Of a DNA stretch of 14,680 nt, positions 6,877 to 14,680 are shown piece after piece. How positions within the stretch are numbered: the stretch's first letter is position 1; each line of letters opens with the position of its first letter. The stretch spans positions 1-14,680 of the forward strand of contig RBNI01004079.1 in NCBI GenBank assembly GCA_003990745.1, given 5' to 3'. The stretch comes from Jimgerdemannia flammicorona (Eukaryota; Mucoromycota; Endogonomycetes; Endogonales; Endogonaceae). The notes beneath the pieces were generated by a model, which saw nothing but the letters and a program-made list of their open reading frames with translations, had not been told where the DNA came from and searched no databases. Made by a program: the position numbers and the translations under genes.

Positions 6877-9114
6877 TTACTGAATATTGTTGATTTGCTT
6901 GATCAAATGCTGTAGGTACTGGTTATTATCATTTTCACAAAATTCTTCCTCAAGTTGGAACCAGTACTCATGAAGTTGCTCTTGTACTACATAAAATTGA
7001 AGATGTTATTGCTCAGCTTCAATCTGTCTTAGATCTTCAGACTATTCTTCAATGATCTGAATATGTACAAGATAGATGTCAAATCCAGATTCTTTGAATA
7101 TTTTTAAAAAGATAGTCCAGTAGTTCTCAGTAAGGTAGCCTTGATTGATATCTAAGTAGAAGAGATACTGATATGATAACATATACTTACAAAAGAACTG
7201 ACAATTACAATGAGGAGGGTTGTGATAATCAGATATCATCTTTCTATCTTCTAAATATTTCTCAAATGTACAGATCTTATCAAGGAGGAGATTCTGAATA
7301 GAGTTTGGAAATCCAATAAGATAAGGATATTTCTCTGCTTCAGTAATTAATTTTGACCAAAAGTCTAACTGAACTTGATGGTTTTATATGAAGTAGCTAG
7401 TATCAGTTTCATGAATAATCTTATAAGTACCAGAAAGACCAAAATTGACTTTAGTCTTCTTCTTTAGAACAGCATGATATAATTCTACTAGACTAGTTAA
7501 TGTTATCTAAAAAAGGATTGAAAAATACTATCAACTCCACATTGCTCACTTTGTTGTAATTAGAAGAAGATATTGACAAATATAATTCTATTTTACTTGT
7601 TCAATTAACATCTTATAACTGAGATGAGTGAGTTTATACATTGCCTGAAGTATCAAGAAGCAACTTTTCTCAAAAATACCAAGGTGTCAAGTAATTGTCT
7701 TCTGAACATACCAAGTATAATAAAGAATATCTACCTCCTGCTCACCTGCTACAAGTCTACAAAATATTCTTTTAATAGTATTTTTCTTAATTACTGATTG
7801 ATCAATAAGGAAGCAATAAGGTTATCATATTTTAGCCTACTGTTTAAGTACTTAGAGTCCTATAGTAATAATATATATATTATTTTTTACTACTAATAGA
7901 AAAATAACTACTTAGTAGCTAAGAGCCAAATGAGTTCTATATCAAAACAGTATAGAGCTTCTAGAAATACTTGTTGGTCTTGTGAGTTGAGTCTATAATT
8001 GTAAAATAACCACTACTATATATTTGAAGAGTATTCAGATACTACTCAGTAACAAATATAAAACTATGGTAATTATCATTGATAAGTAGTTCAGTTTGAT
8101 AACTTTGAGACTGTAGCCATTTAATTATATCATTGACATCAACTTCTAGGTTATCAGTACTAATAAAAGGAGTATTAATCCCTCTATGTACTCTATGCTA
8201 AATATTGAGAATAGTTGCTAATTTGAGATATTCTACACCAATCTTTTTTTTCTTAAATGTATTGATCACTGCTCTCTTTACTGCTGGTATACAATATCTC
8301 TTTTAACCTCTATTTTGATGAAGTTTTTGACTATACTTAGTATCTTTCAAATATCACTAATATTGAGATCATGAGAATGGTCTAGGCTGCTCTTAGTTTT
8401 ACAAATAGTTACTTTGTCATCCTTACAGATTACTGTAATTCTGGCTTCACAAAGATTCAAAATCTGTGCATTAGTCTTCTTTCTCTTTTTCACTAGAGTA
8501 TTTGAATCTTTGATTGATGAGAAATAGTATTTCTTAAACTAGCAATCATAGTTCTTAGTCCATCAACCTTTTATAAGCTTCTTTATTTATCTGAACTACA
8601 CTCAAACATTGTCAATTTCTTGCCACATTATTTCAAATTCCTCTATAGATATAGTGAATGGCTTTTCTACTTGAAAGAATTTGAGACTCACTACTATAAC
8701 TGAGACTTGAAGAGGTGGTAGAATTAGTAGCAGAGTTGGCAGGATCAGCAGTAAGGCTGGCAAGATCAGTGGCAAGATTGATGAGATCAATGAGGTTGGG
8801 AGATTCCACAATGACAGTAGGACCAGTGAGGTTAGCAGGTGTAAGTATAGTAAGGTCAGTATTGGGAACAGAAGTATTGTGATTGTATAAATGACAGAGG
8901 CATCATTGTCTTCATTGCCATCTTCATCAATAATAATATGCCTCTTTCGGTGGGTGGTATTAGGGATAGCAGTTGCAATGAGAGTAATGGCAGCAGGGAT
9001 GGTGGTGGTAATGAGGGGAATGGCAGAGGGGATAAATGGAAATGTTGGGGTCAGAAGTTTGCTCCATTGTGCTGAGTATAAGGCAAAAGAAAAAAGATGC
9101 ACGAACGCGTCCAT
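6877..9114 (-). pseudogene. Decayed MULE transposase
   Basis: Minus-strand translation, read through several stops, gives a full transposase order. N-terminal low-complexity Ser/Thr/Pro region, then 'PFTISIEEFEIMWQEIDNV' (8602-8665). Next comes a FAR1/FLYWCH-like part with 'CEARITV' and 'DHSHDL' (about 8360-8460). The DDE block 'IIDSTHKTNKY' (about 7970-8000) carries the first catalytic Asp. 'AGEQEVD' follows (about 7740) and 'ELYHAVLKKKTK' (about 7440-7490). A SWIM-type end 'CNCQFFCKY' at 7177-7210 has its later Cys and His changed to Tyr. Stops include TAA 7384-7386, TAG 7042-7044 and TAA 7006-7008. The frame shifts near 8340 and 7900 and returns to its first phase. Final stop TAA 6877-6879. 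Many stops fit C-to-T changes of Gln and Trp codons. Confidence 0.85.
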
Positions 9115-9174
9115 GCGTTTTATCAAAGATAGCGATGATCTGCATTGGATAATATGAAAAAATCCATATAGCAA

Positions 9175-9238
9175 AAAATATCGGGTGATGGAAAAAATCA
9201 GGTTCAGGGAAAAAAACGGTGGTGCTATAAGGTATCCC
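9175..9238 (-). repeat. Right terminal inverted repeat
   Basis: Reverse complement of 6158-6221 with one mismatch. Ends GGTATCCC at the element boundary. Read on the minus strand it also stays open and would give the same 'GIPYSTTVFFPEPDF' peptide. Confidence 0.93.
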
Positions 9239-9246
9239 TCCTTTTG
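9238..9246. repeat. Right target-site duplication CTCCTTTTG
   Basis: Copy of 6149-6157. It is followed directly by TAATGA at 9247-9252, which would have been the in-frame stop of the host gene before insertion. Confidence 0.85.
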
Positions 9247-9624
9247 TAATGAATTTCACAGTCACTCTACACTTCTTTCCTTCATTCCCACGGCCACGAC
9301 ATACACTCTACTGCAATGACCTCCTGCATTGACGAACCCCCCCCTCACCAAGATTGTCTCTTCCAAAGTCTCCTGCCGTGAACGCACGGAGCACGGGTCG
9401 CGTCAGCCGTAGGTACCCGTGAGTCGATTATTATGTCCATAGGGGTTCGTTCATAACCAGCTGGGACTTTCCGACCCTCCGCTGAGATCCTTTGAACGAG
9501 ATTCCCACAGACGAAACCTCCCTTCAACAATATTTGTACTGTCAAACCGACGAGATGCCCACCAACGAGACCCCTCTGCTGACATGGCTTCGTGAGTACC
9601 TCGCAATGGTTTGCCACCCATGCC
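9247..9624. other. Former 3' flank of the interrupted gene
   Basis: CpG content returns to normal immediately outside the element. The stretch holds no convincing gene. At 9495 and 9549 a segment of about 30 bases is repeated at a 54-base period (AACGAGATTCCCAC and GACGAGATGCCCAC), coding in one frame for 'NEIPTDETS' and 'DEMPTNETP'. ORFs on both strands across it show no domain. Confidence 0.5.
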
Positions 9625-9945
9625 GTTCTGCGCTTAATCGATGTCATGGTTGTCATCGTTCTGCGCTTATCAGTCATCCGTCATTCATCATCCGTCGTCG
9701 TCGTTATCGCTGTTCTGCGCTTCGTTACCGTCATCGTCATTCTGTCGTTCATTGCTGTTCTGGGCTAAGCCGTCGTTCATTGACATTCTGCGCTTAGTCG
9801 TCATTCATCGCTGTTTTGTGCTTGGCGTCGTTCATCATCGTTGTGTTCATCGCCATTCTGCACTTAGTCGTCCATCGTCCATCGTCCGTCGTCTGTCGTC
9901 CGTCATCCGTCGTCCTTCATCCGTCGTCCATCGTCGTCATCGCGG
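9625..9945. repeat. Degenerate minisatellite, GTTCTGCGCTTAGTCGTCATTC-type unit
   Basis: Copies of [GA]TTCTGCGCTTAGTCGTC start at 9625, 9658, 9712, 9739, 9757, 9785, 9813 and 9855. The cleanest period is 28 (9757, 9785, 9813). From about 9866 to 9945 it turns into short TCCRTCG-type units. Open frames here (such as 9641-10027) are Ser/His/Arg-rich by-products of the repeat. It shares the CTTAGTC core with the array at 5117-5280. Confidence 0.8.
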
Positions 9946-10102
9946 TACGATTTTTGATTTTTGTGATGTATGGGGGCTGTCTGCATGTCAATTTACTCAT
10001 CTGTGCATTGTTAGGATTAATGTATGAATATCCTATTTTTTATGTGCGCAAAATGAATCAATTCCTGTTGATAGATATCCTACCTCATTTTCGATTTGCT
10101 AT

Positions 10103-10194
10103 TTTCCGTCCGCCCATCGCCTCACCTCCCACCCTCTCCCGCCCTCCGTATCCCGTCCTCACCCCGTCCTCCGCATCGCGTCCCCCGCATTCCA
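10103..10194. repeat. Pyrimidine-rich tract
   Basis: About 90 bases on the plus strand made mostly of C and T with repeated CCTCC/CCGTCC words and only isolated purines. I see no coding sense in it. Such tracts can act as promoter elements or unusual DNA structures, but nothing here shows it. Confidence 0.55.
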
Positions 10195-10211
10195 ACACAC
10201 ACACACCCTGG

Positions 10212-10241
10212 TAAATAAAATAAAATAAAATAAATAAAATA
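10212..10241. repeat. TAAAA/TAAA microsatellite
   Basis: Imperfect run of TAAA and TAAAA units over 30 bases. Confidence 0.85.
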
Positions 10242-11001
10242 CATACCCGCTCTTCAATCGATCTTTTCATATTCCCGAATTTCGGGCATGAGCGCTTTTG
10301 GTGTTGAAACGCCATTACGAAGACAGGGGTTCTTTTTTTGTACAATGTTTACCAAATGAAATGTCTCGTGTCGAACCTTCATTACATAATCAGCTGATAA
10401 ATCTACCCGCACGATCACAATGAAACGAGACATACTATAACAAATGGGCGACATTGGACCAACCAAACCATGTATACGTATCTTCACGTCCGGCACCGCA
10501 TTCTGCTATATAGCACACTCTATTTAGCCACTAATGCTAAGCTGAATTAGGTTTGGCCACAAATTGCAACCCTGCTCAGTATGGTCATAGCTACCAATGC
10601 CAAGGTCACGGCATTCCAATCCGGATGGCACAGCCAAGAGCCAAGAATGCTAAGTCCACGCATGTAATGAGGGGTTGGCACTCGCCGTGGGATAACGGGT
10701 GATTGTGAAACGTGCTGCTGTAAGGTAGCGAGCTGGGAGTGCGTGAGTTCGCCGGATGCTGGGCAATCGTTTCAAGGGTACAGAGAGTCAGTGACACGAC
10801 GACGGTCAACCATGGGTTCAGGATAAATGAGAGCATGGATATATGTGTCTACAGTGAACTATGCGGAATAAAGGAAGATCGGAAGCCGGAAGGACACCAG
10901 AATCGGCTACGACTCGGGCAAAAACCAGATCCCTAGGACGAATTGGGAACCTGCGGGGGGTTCTGCATTTCGGGAAGAACTCCGATCGCCCTGAACTGCG
11001 C

Positions 11002-11007
11002 CACGTG
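11002..11007. promoter_or_regulatory. E-box CACGTG (distal)
   Basis: CACGTG about 246 bases before the ATG of the Zn2Cys6 gene, next to a CCCGGG. It is a candidate bHLH site by motif only. Confidence 0.3.
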
Positions 11008-11161
11008 TTCCCGGGTGTTGTTTTTCCCTTTCCTATCCACTAAGTAGTGTTCGCATACGTGCTGTTTGTCGAATCCATGTTGCGCCTTTCCGTGTTGGGA
11101 TTATCATTCAGACTAGAAAAAGAATTAAGGCGTGGTGCGCTTATGCCGTGTGACAGTTCGC

Positions 11162-11167
11162 CACGTG
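11162..11167. promoter_or_regulatory. E-box CACGTG (proximal)
   Basis: Second CACGTG, 86 bases before the same ATG. Two copies within 170 bases upstream of one gene make a chance occurrence less likely, though not excluded. Confidence 0.35.
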
Positions 11168-11252
11168 ATACAAAACGCTCCAATGTCGTATAAAGCGCCG
11201 TCTGACCTACGCCCACTTTTTGCGCAACAATAACAAACCCAGCAAACTTCTC

Positions 11253-13562
11253 ATGGACCTGAACTACCCAACCCTCGACCCGTCTTTCCGTAGAAGAAGC
11301 AACCCATGCGAATCCTGCCGCCGAAATAGACGGAAATGCGTTCCCAACTCGCCCGACATCGATGAGCCATGCCTCCGTTGCCAGCGGATGAAGCTGCAGT
11401 GCGTCTACGAGCCATCCAAGGAAAAGGAGAAGCCCAAAGAGCCCCAAGAAGATGAGGACGTCGTCGAGGAGAGGGCGCAGATGGTAGATGACGTGGCGGA
11501 GCTGCAACGGCAGCTGGCCTCGTTCGAGAGGGAGGTGGTGGCGTTGAGGACAGTGCCCGACTTTCCGGCGTTGGAGGTAGTGGCGCGACTGGGTCCCGCA
11601 TTTGATGGTGTCGAAATGGGTAATGATCTTTTTACTATTAACTTGGATTTTTTTTTAAATATATTACATCAATGGTTACCCCATTAACTTGTTGAATATA
11701 TAGATACCCCTGGATCCCCGTGGAGCTCAAATTCCACCTTCTCCCAACTCACCACCGATGACGAGCTCTCGTCACCCACCACGGACGCAGGCGTGTCTAC
11801 TCCCGCAACAATCTTGTCTACTCCCGCATCAATCTTGTCTACTCCCGCAACAACCTTGTCTACTCCCGCAACAACCTTCAGCGACGACGCAAGTGGCGTC
11901 ACGACGGTCTCCCGCCCCACCAGGCGGCGTGCACTCAACGCGAATTACCAGCCGGACCTGGAAATTTTCCGACAGCTCAACTGGAAGATAACGATACGAT
12001 CTGGAAGGATTCGCATCCACACGGACATTCGCACCTTCCAGGACCTCATGGATTTTGCGCTGCACAACACCGATCGCATGCACTCGGACGACCCGGAGAA
12101 CCCGCTCTCGCCCACCTACCTCCTCCGCCACCGGGGCACCGGGAACCGGCCCTCCCTGCACGTGACGAAGATGGACTTTGTCGTGAGCGAGACGAGCATC
12201 ATCGTCCTCAAGGACGCCATCGGGAAAAAGGTGACCGAGGCGACGCTGTACACCCGATTTGTGCGATCGGGGGTGGATCATGCATTAGTTCAGCAGCTCT
12301 TTGACGGCTACTTCGAATGCATGAACATCGTATGCGCACTCTTCTACCGCCCGGCATTCTGCAAGTTCTTCAACGACCCGCAGGATCCTACCTCCTCTGC
12401 CATCACCAACGCCATCTGCGCTATCATGTCAACGCGACAGTGCGACCACGTGGGCGAGGTTTTCGTGGGCATGCGGATCAACCCGGAGGAGCAGAGGAAA
12501 GTGTCGGACCATTTCGCGGCCAAGGCGAGGGACCTTTTGAGCGAGGTGTTTGACGAACCTCGGTTCGGCACGATAGTCACGATGGCGCTCCTGATGCAGT
12601 ACATGCTCTTCTCTCTGAATGTGTCGAGGATGTGGATGTACACGACCGCGGCGTTGAGGATCGCCGAAGAACTCAGGCCCTGCTACTTGCTGGAGCCCGG
12701 TGCGGAGGACCCCGACCTGCAGGCCGAACGGGAAATGTTCAAGCGCCTGTTCTACTTCTTGAGCAGCGTAGGCACCAAGTTCCAGTTCCTGCATGACCAC
12801 GGTACTCTGTACATTCTTGATTCCTCGTCGATGCACGTCCGAGTGCTGGGTCCGCCCAAGCCGCTCCCGGGAGAGGTGGGCCAGGCAGCGCGGGCCGTGT
12901 CCTTCTTCGCCTACACGATCGAGCTGGGCAACTACCAGTTCGTCGACGATCTGACTGACATGCAATATATCTATGCTGGGCTCACCGACAAGCTCTCGGT
13001 CGAGTCGTGCTCGCGCGTTGAGACCTCGCTCATCCGCTGGTACAATGATCTCCCCGCCACATACCGCGTCACCCCAAACATCTTCCAGTACCTGTCGCCC
13101 GAGGAGCTCGCCCGCGCAGACCCCTATACCCTTAGCCTGACTCTCTGCTTCTACATCTGCTGGCTCAGCCTCCACGCCCACTTCCTCCCCCCACTCGAGC
13201 CCAACGACTTAGACGCCTTCGCCACCGAATCCGATGCCGCCAAGCTATCGCTCCGTTCGCTAACCATCTGCGTCAAGTGCGCCAATATTATCACTGATAT
13301 CGCGGAGCACATGTTCGCGCGATGGTATTGCAATTTCGATCCGCAATACCTACTACATGCATGCGACATGCATCTCAGGCTGTCCAGGTCGAAGGACATC
13401 AGGCTCGCAGCCATGGGGAGGAGGAATTTGAGGAGGAGCATGGAAATTATCAAGGCGATCATATGGAAGGTGCCTGGAAACAGCGCACACGTGACACGGT
13501 ATTTTACGAATATGGCGGGGATCTTGGAGACGTCGTTGGCCAAGTTTGGGATCCCGTTTTGA
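11253..13562 (+). CDS. Zn2Cys6 fungal transcription factor
   Basis: Exons 11253-11619 and 11704-13562 give 741 aa, a normal size for the family. Six cysteines at residues 19, 22, 29, 40, 43 and 50 form the binuclear zinc cluster with spacing C-x2-C-x6-C-x10-C-x2-C-x6-C and basic 'RRNRRK' inside it, so it should bind CGG-type DNA sites in the nucleus. An acidic stretch and a heptad-like helix ('VAELQRQLASFEREVVALR', about 85-105) probably allow dimerisation. Residues 153-180 are four copies of a 7-aa Ser/Thr/Pro repeat. From about 307 to 480 the helical part ('VDHALVQQLFDGYFE', 'FYRPAFCKFF', 'ALLMQYMLF', 'AALRIAEEL') matches the fungal-specific transcription factor middle homology region. The target genes are unknown. 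The upstream in-frame TTG at 11220 is not a likely start. The gene looks intact. Confidence 0.92.
11620..11703 (+). other. Intron of the Zn2Cys6 gene
   Basis: 84 bp, AT-rich, GTAATG to TATATAG, phase 1 (G plus AT makes Asp). It keeps the frame exactly: the spliced CDS is 742 codons with the stop. Its position splits the DNA-binding/coiled-coil part from the regulatory part. Confidence 0.88.
11793..11876 (+). repeat. Coding tandem repeat, 4 x 21 bp
   Basis: Four copies of a 21-base unit containing TTGTCTACTCCCGCAACA, each coding for a seven-residue peptide of the pattern LSTPATI/LSTPATT. Copies differ by one to three bases. The number of units is a multiple of whole codons, so gain or loss would keep the frame. 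Confidence 0.93.
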
Positions 13563-13602
13563 ATTGAGTCGAAAGGAAAGGGATAAGTAGAAATGCTGGC
13601 AC

Positions 13603-13619
13603 TTTTTTTTTTTTTTTTT
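13603..13619. repeat. Homopolymer T(17)
   Basis: Seventeen T, 40 bases after the transcription factor stop codon. It may be within the 3' UTR. Confidence 0.9.
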
Positions 13620-14124
13620 CTTGTTTTTGGGAGGGAAAGGGTATTTGTAGTATGGCGATGGGGCAAGTTATCCTAGGACTTTCGTGGGACATCTCTGAAC
13701 ATTTAAATGCATGTAAATACATCAAGAGCATTCTGGGGAATGCGTAATTGGATTAGAATTGACTGACTGACGCAAGCTAGCGGAAATAAGGTTCGATAAG
13801 AACATTATCCTGACAATTATGTATGGTATATGGGCCACACGTAACAACCTTTGACCTTAAACATGATACCCACCCAAACCACAAGGGACGTGACATGCCC
13901 TCCCCTCCTTCCCGCGCAACATTCCCTCGCCGCATCCACACCCCTTAACCAGCAGACTCACCGATGCGGTATCAATACAACCTCAATTTCGCCCTCCAGC
14001 CCGCGCTTCATCCCCTTACCCCTCTCGCGTTCCCCTCAAAAAAAAAAAAACATATAACCTCGCACCCTCCTCCCCTCGTAGTATTAATCCCGCTCCGGAC
14101 GGGACAGACAGAGCATCTCGCTCG

Positions 14125-14147
14125 CCCCTCCGCCCCGCGCGGAGGGG
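14125..14147. repeat. GC-rich inverted repeat
   Basis: CCCCTCCGC, five-base loop CCCGC, then GCGGAGGGG: a perfect 9-bp stem. No T run follows in either direction, and its role is unknown. Confidence 0.7.
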
Positions 14148-14308
14148 GGTCGAGGCGGACGGTGGTCGCGTTTTGTTGGCGGCAGCGATTTTGGCGGCGG
14201 CGGGCTTCGCGGCGGCATCCTCTATGAAGGGTGGCTATCCCTTTGTTTGTTTTCGATTTAAATTTGTACGAAACATAAAAAATAAAATAATAATAATAAT
14301 TCCGACAA

Positions 14309-14310
<2 letters not shown>

Positions 14311-14348
<38 letters not shown>
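14311..14348. repeat. Homopolymer T(38)
   Basis: Thirty-eight T after an AAT microsatellite. The length is likely to be inexact in any sequence read. Confidence 0.9.
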
Positions 14349-14350
<2 letters not shown>

Positions 14351-14460
14351 TATTTTTTTAAATAACTTGATATATATAATAGATTACGAGTTTGGATGTT
14401 GTAACAACGAACTAAGGGATAAGAATTAGAAGCCGAGCAAAGACAAATTAGCAGCAACAC

Positions 14461-14480
14461 GACATGCGTGCAAGCATGTC
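14461..14480. repeat. Short inverted repeat GACATGC...GCATGTC
   Basis: Perfect 7-bp arms with a six-base loop GTGCAA. A third GACATGC occurs at 14571-14577. Confidence 0.6.
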
Positions 14481-14680
14481 TGGATGCGAACTTGGTTTAC
14501 GGTGCTCCGCAAATAGGCTGGGGGAGAAGATTGGGCAGGACTTGTCGTAACCCGAGATCGTAATTTAAACGACATGCACGGGACGGGAACTCTCGATGCA
14601 TTCCGAAGCGCCTGTTCAATCAAGATGTAGACCTTTTTTATTCATGCGACCGGCAGAGATGTTATCGTGACGACCCCCCC

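Larger units (their letters stand above)
6158..9238 (-). mobile_element. Mutator-like (MULE) DNA transposon, complete but decayed
   Basis: An element of about 3.08 kb bounded by 64-bp inverted repeats with one mismatch and an 8-9 bp direct duplication. Inside is a single decayed transposase on the minus strand. The combination of TIR length, 9-bp duplication, 'DSTHKTN' and a SWIM-type Cys/His end identifies the MULE class (Hop-like in fungi). Transposition by MULEs is cut-and-paste by a DDE transposase acting on the TIRs. The transposase is broken, so the copy cannot move by itself, but its ends look intact and might be used in trans. The body is AT-rich and lacks CpG from 6488 to 8947. It is inserted at the end of a host membrane-protein frame. 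Confidence 0.9.
10242..11252. other. Intergenic region upstream of the Zn2Cys6 gene
   Basis: No gene is supported. An 80-codon minus-strand ORF (10254-10496) and a 65-codon plus ORF (10739-10936) have no domain. A 13-base palindrome CCCGAATTTCGGG lies near 10277, and the 12-base palindrome TGCTATATAGCA at 10504-10515. The last 250 bases hold two CACGTG sites and are the likely promoter of the transcription factor gene. Confidence 0.5.
13563..14680. other. Downstream non-coding region
   Basis: I see no gene after the transcription factor. The region holds a 17-T run, a 13-A run (14038-14050), a GC-rich hairpin, an AAT microsatellite (14281-14300), a 38-T run and a short inverted repeat. ORFs at 13851-14227 and 14426-14623 are short and low in complexity. 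Confidence 0.6.

Noticed and set aside
6877..9114. Reassigned stop codons (TAA/TAG as Gln, TGA as Trp) in the transposase
   Set aside because: All three stops occur in frame together with frame changes, and host genes end normally at TAA or TGA with none inside. Decay explains this better.
8602..9174. Minus-strand 190-codon ORF with Leu/Ile/Pro-rich hydrophobic repeats, like a membrane protein
   Set aside because: Its end (8602-8665) is the N-terminal part of the MULE transposase, and its start lies in the TIR arm. The hydrophobic part is a CpG-depleted low-complexity repeat, not an independent gene.
9345..10027. Overlapping ORFs on both strands across the minisatellite
   Set aside because: The repeat unit lacks stops in several frames. 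The predicted products are Ser/His/Arg-rich repeats with no domain.
10254..10496. Minus-strand 80-codon ORF
   Set aside because: No recognisable domain, no 5' or splice signals, AT-rich flanks. It may be chance.
1..14680. tRNA, rRNA, CRISPR arrays
   Set aside because: I saw no cloverleaf, rRNA core sequence or regularly spaced identical repeats. The minisatellites have no unique spacers.

Overview
The window looks like nuclear DNA from a fungus. Coding genes have short GT-AG introns (78, 107 and 84 bp). There is a fungal Zn2Cys6 transcription factor, a BTB-BACK-SPRY protein, a divergent protein kinase, long AT homopolymers and minisatellites, and no sign of prokaryotic operons. The domain mix (SPRY fused to BTB, a TKL-like kinase) would suit an early-diverging fungus such as a chytrid. 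That placement is inference and cannot be settled from this sequence.

Layout: (1) 1-730, upstream DNA. (2) 731-2224 (+), a two-exon BTB-BACK-SPRY protein of 471 aa. (3) 2225-3667, AT-rich intergenic DNA with a 26-T run, one doubtful small spliced ORF (2709-2985), a TATA-like box and an E-box/CCAAT pair. (4) 3668-5059 (+), a divergent protein kinase with at least one intron. A 20-codon upstream ORF stops on the kinase ATG (ATGA overlap). (5) 5117-5280, a degenerate minisatellite. (6) 5518-6157 (+), an apparent membrane-protein gene whose 3' end is interrupted by a transposon. (7) 6158-9238, a complete Mutator-like (MULE) DNA transposon of about 3.08 kb with 64-bp terminal inverted repeats (one mismatch), an 8-9 bp target duplication (CTCCTTTTG), and a decayed minus-strand transposase with a recognisable N-terminal zinc-finger region, a DDE-type 'DSTHKTN' block and a SWIM-type end. 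(8) 9247-11252, non-coding: host flank, a second minisatellite (9625-9945), a pyrimidine-rich tract, an AAAAT microsatellite and the promoter of the next gene. (9) 11253-13562 (+), a Zn2Cys6 transcription factor of 741 aa in two exons. (10) 13563-14680, non-coding with homopolymers and hairpins.

The strongest unexpected signals are in the transposon. Its body has no CpG dinucleotide for 2460 consecutive bases (6488-8947), while neighbouring genes are rich in CpG and the terminal repeats keep theirs. This points to a methylation- or RIP-like C-to-T process acting on the body of the element. The insertion also lies in the last three codons of the upstream gene: without the element, the reading frame would meet TAA directly after the duplicated CTC CTT TTG. 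With it, the frame runs into the inverted repeat and gains a 37-residue tail.

I see no evidence that the four host genes form a pathway or cluster. Their functions (ubiquitin-ligase adaptor, kinase, membrane protein, transcription regulator) are unrelated as far as the sequence shows.
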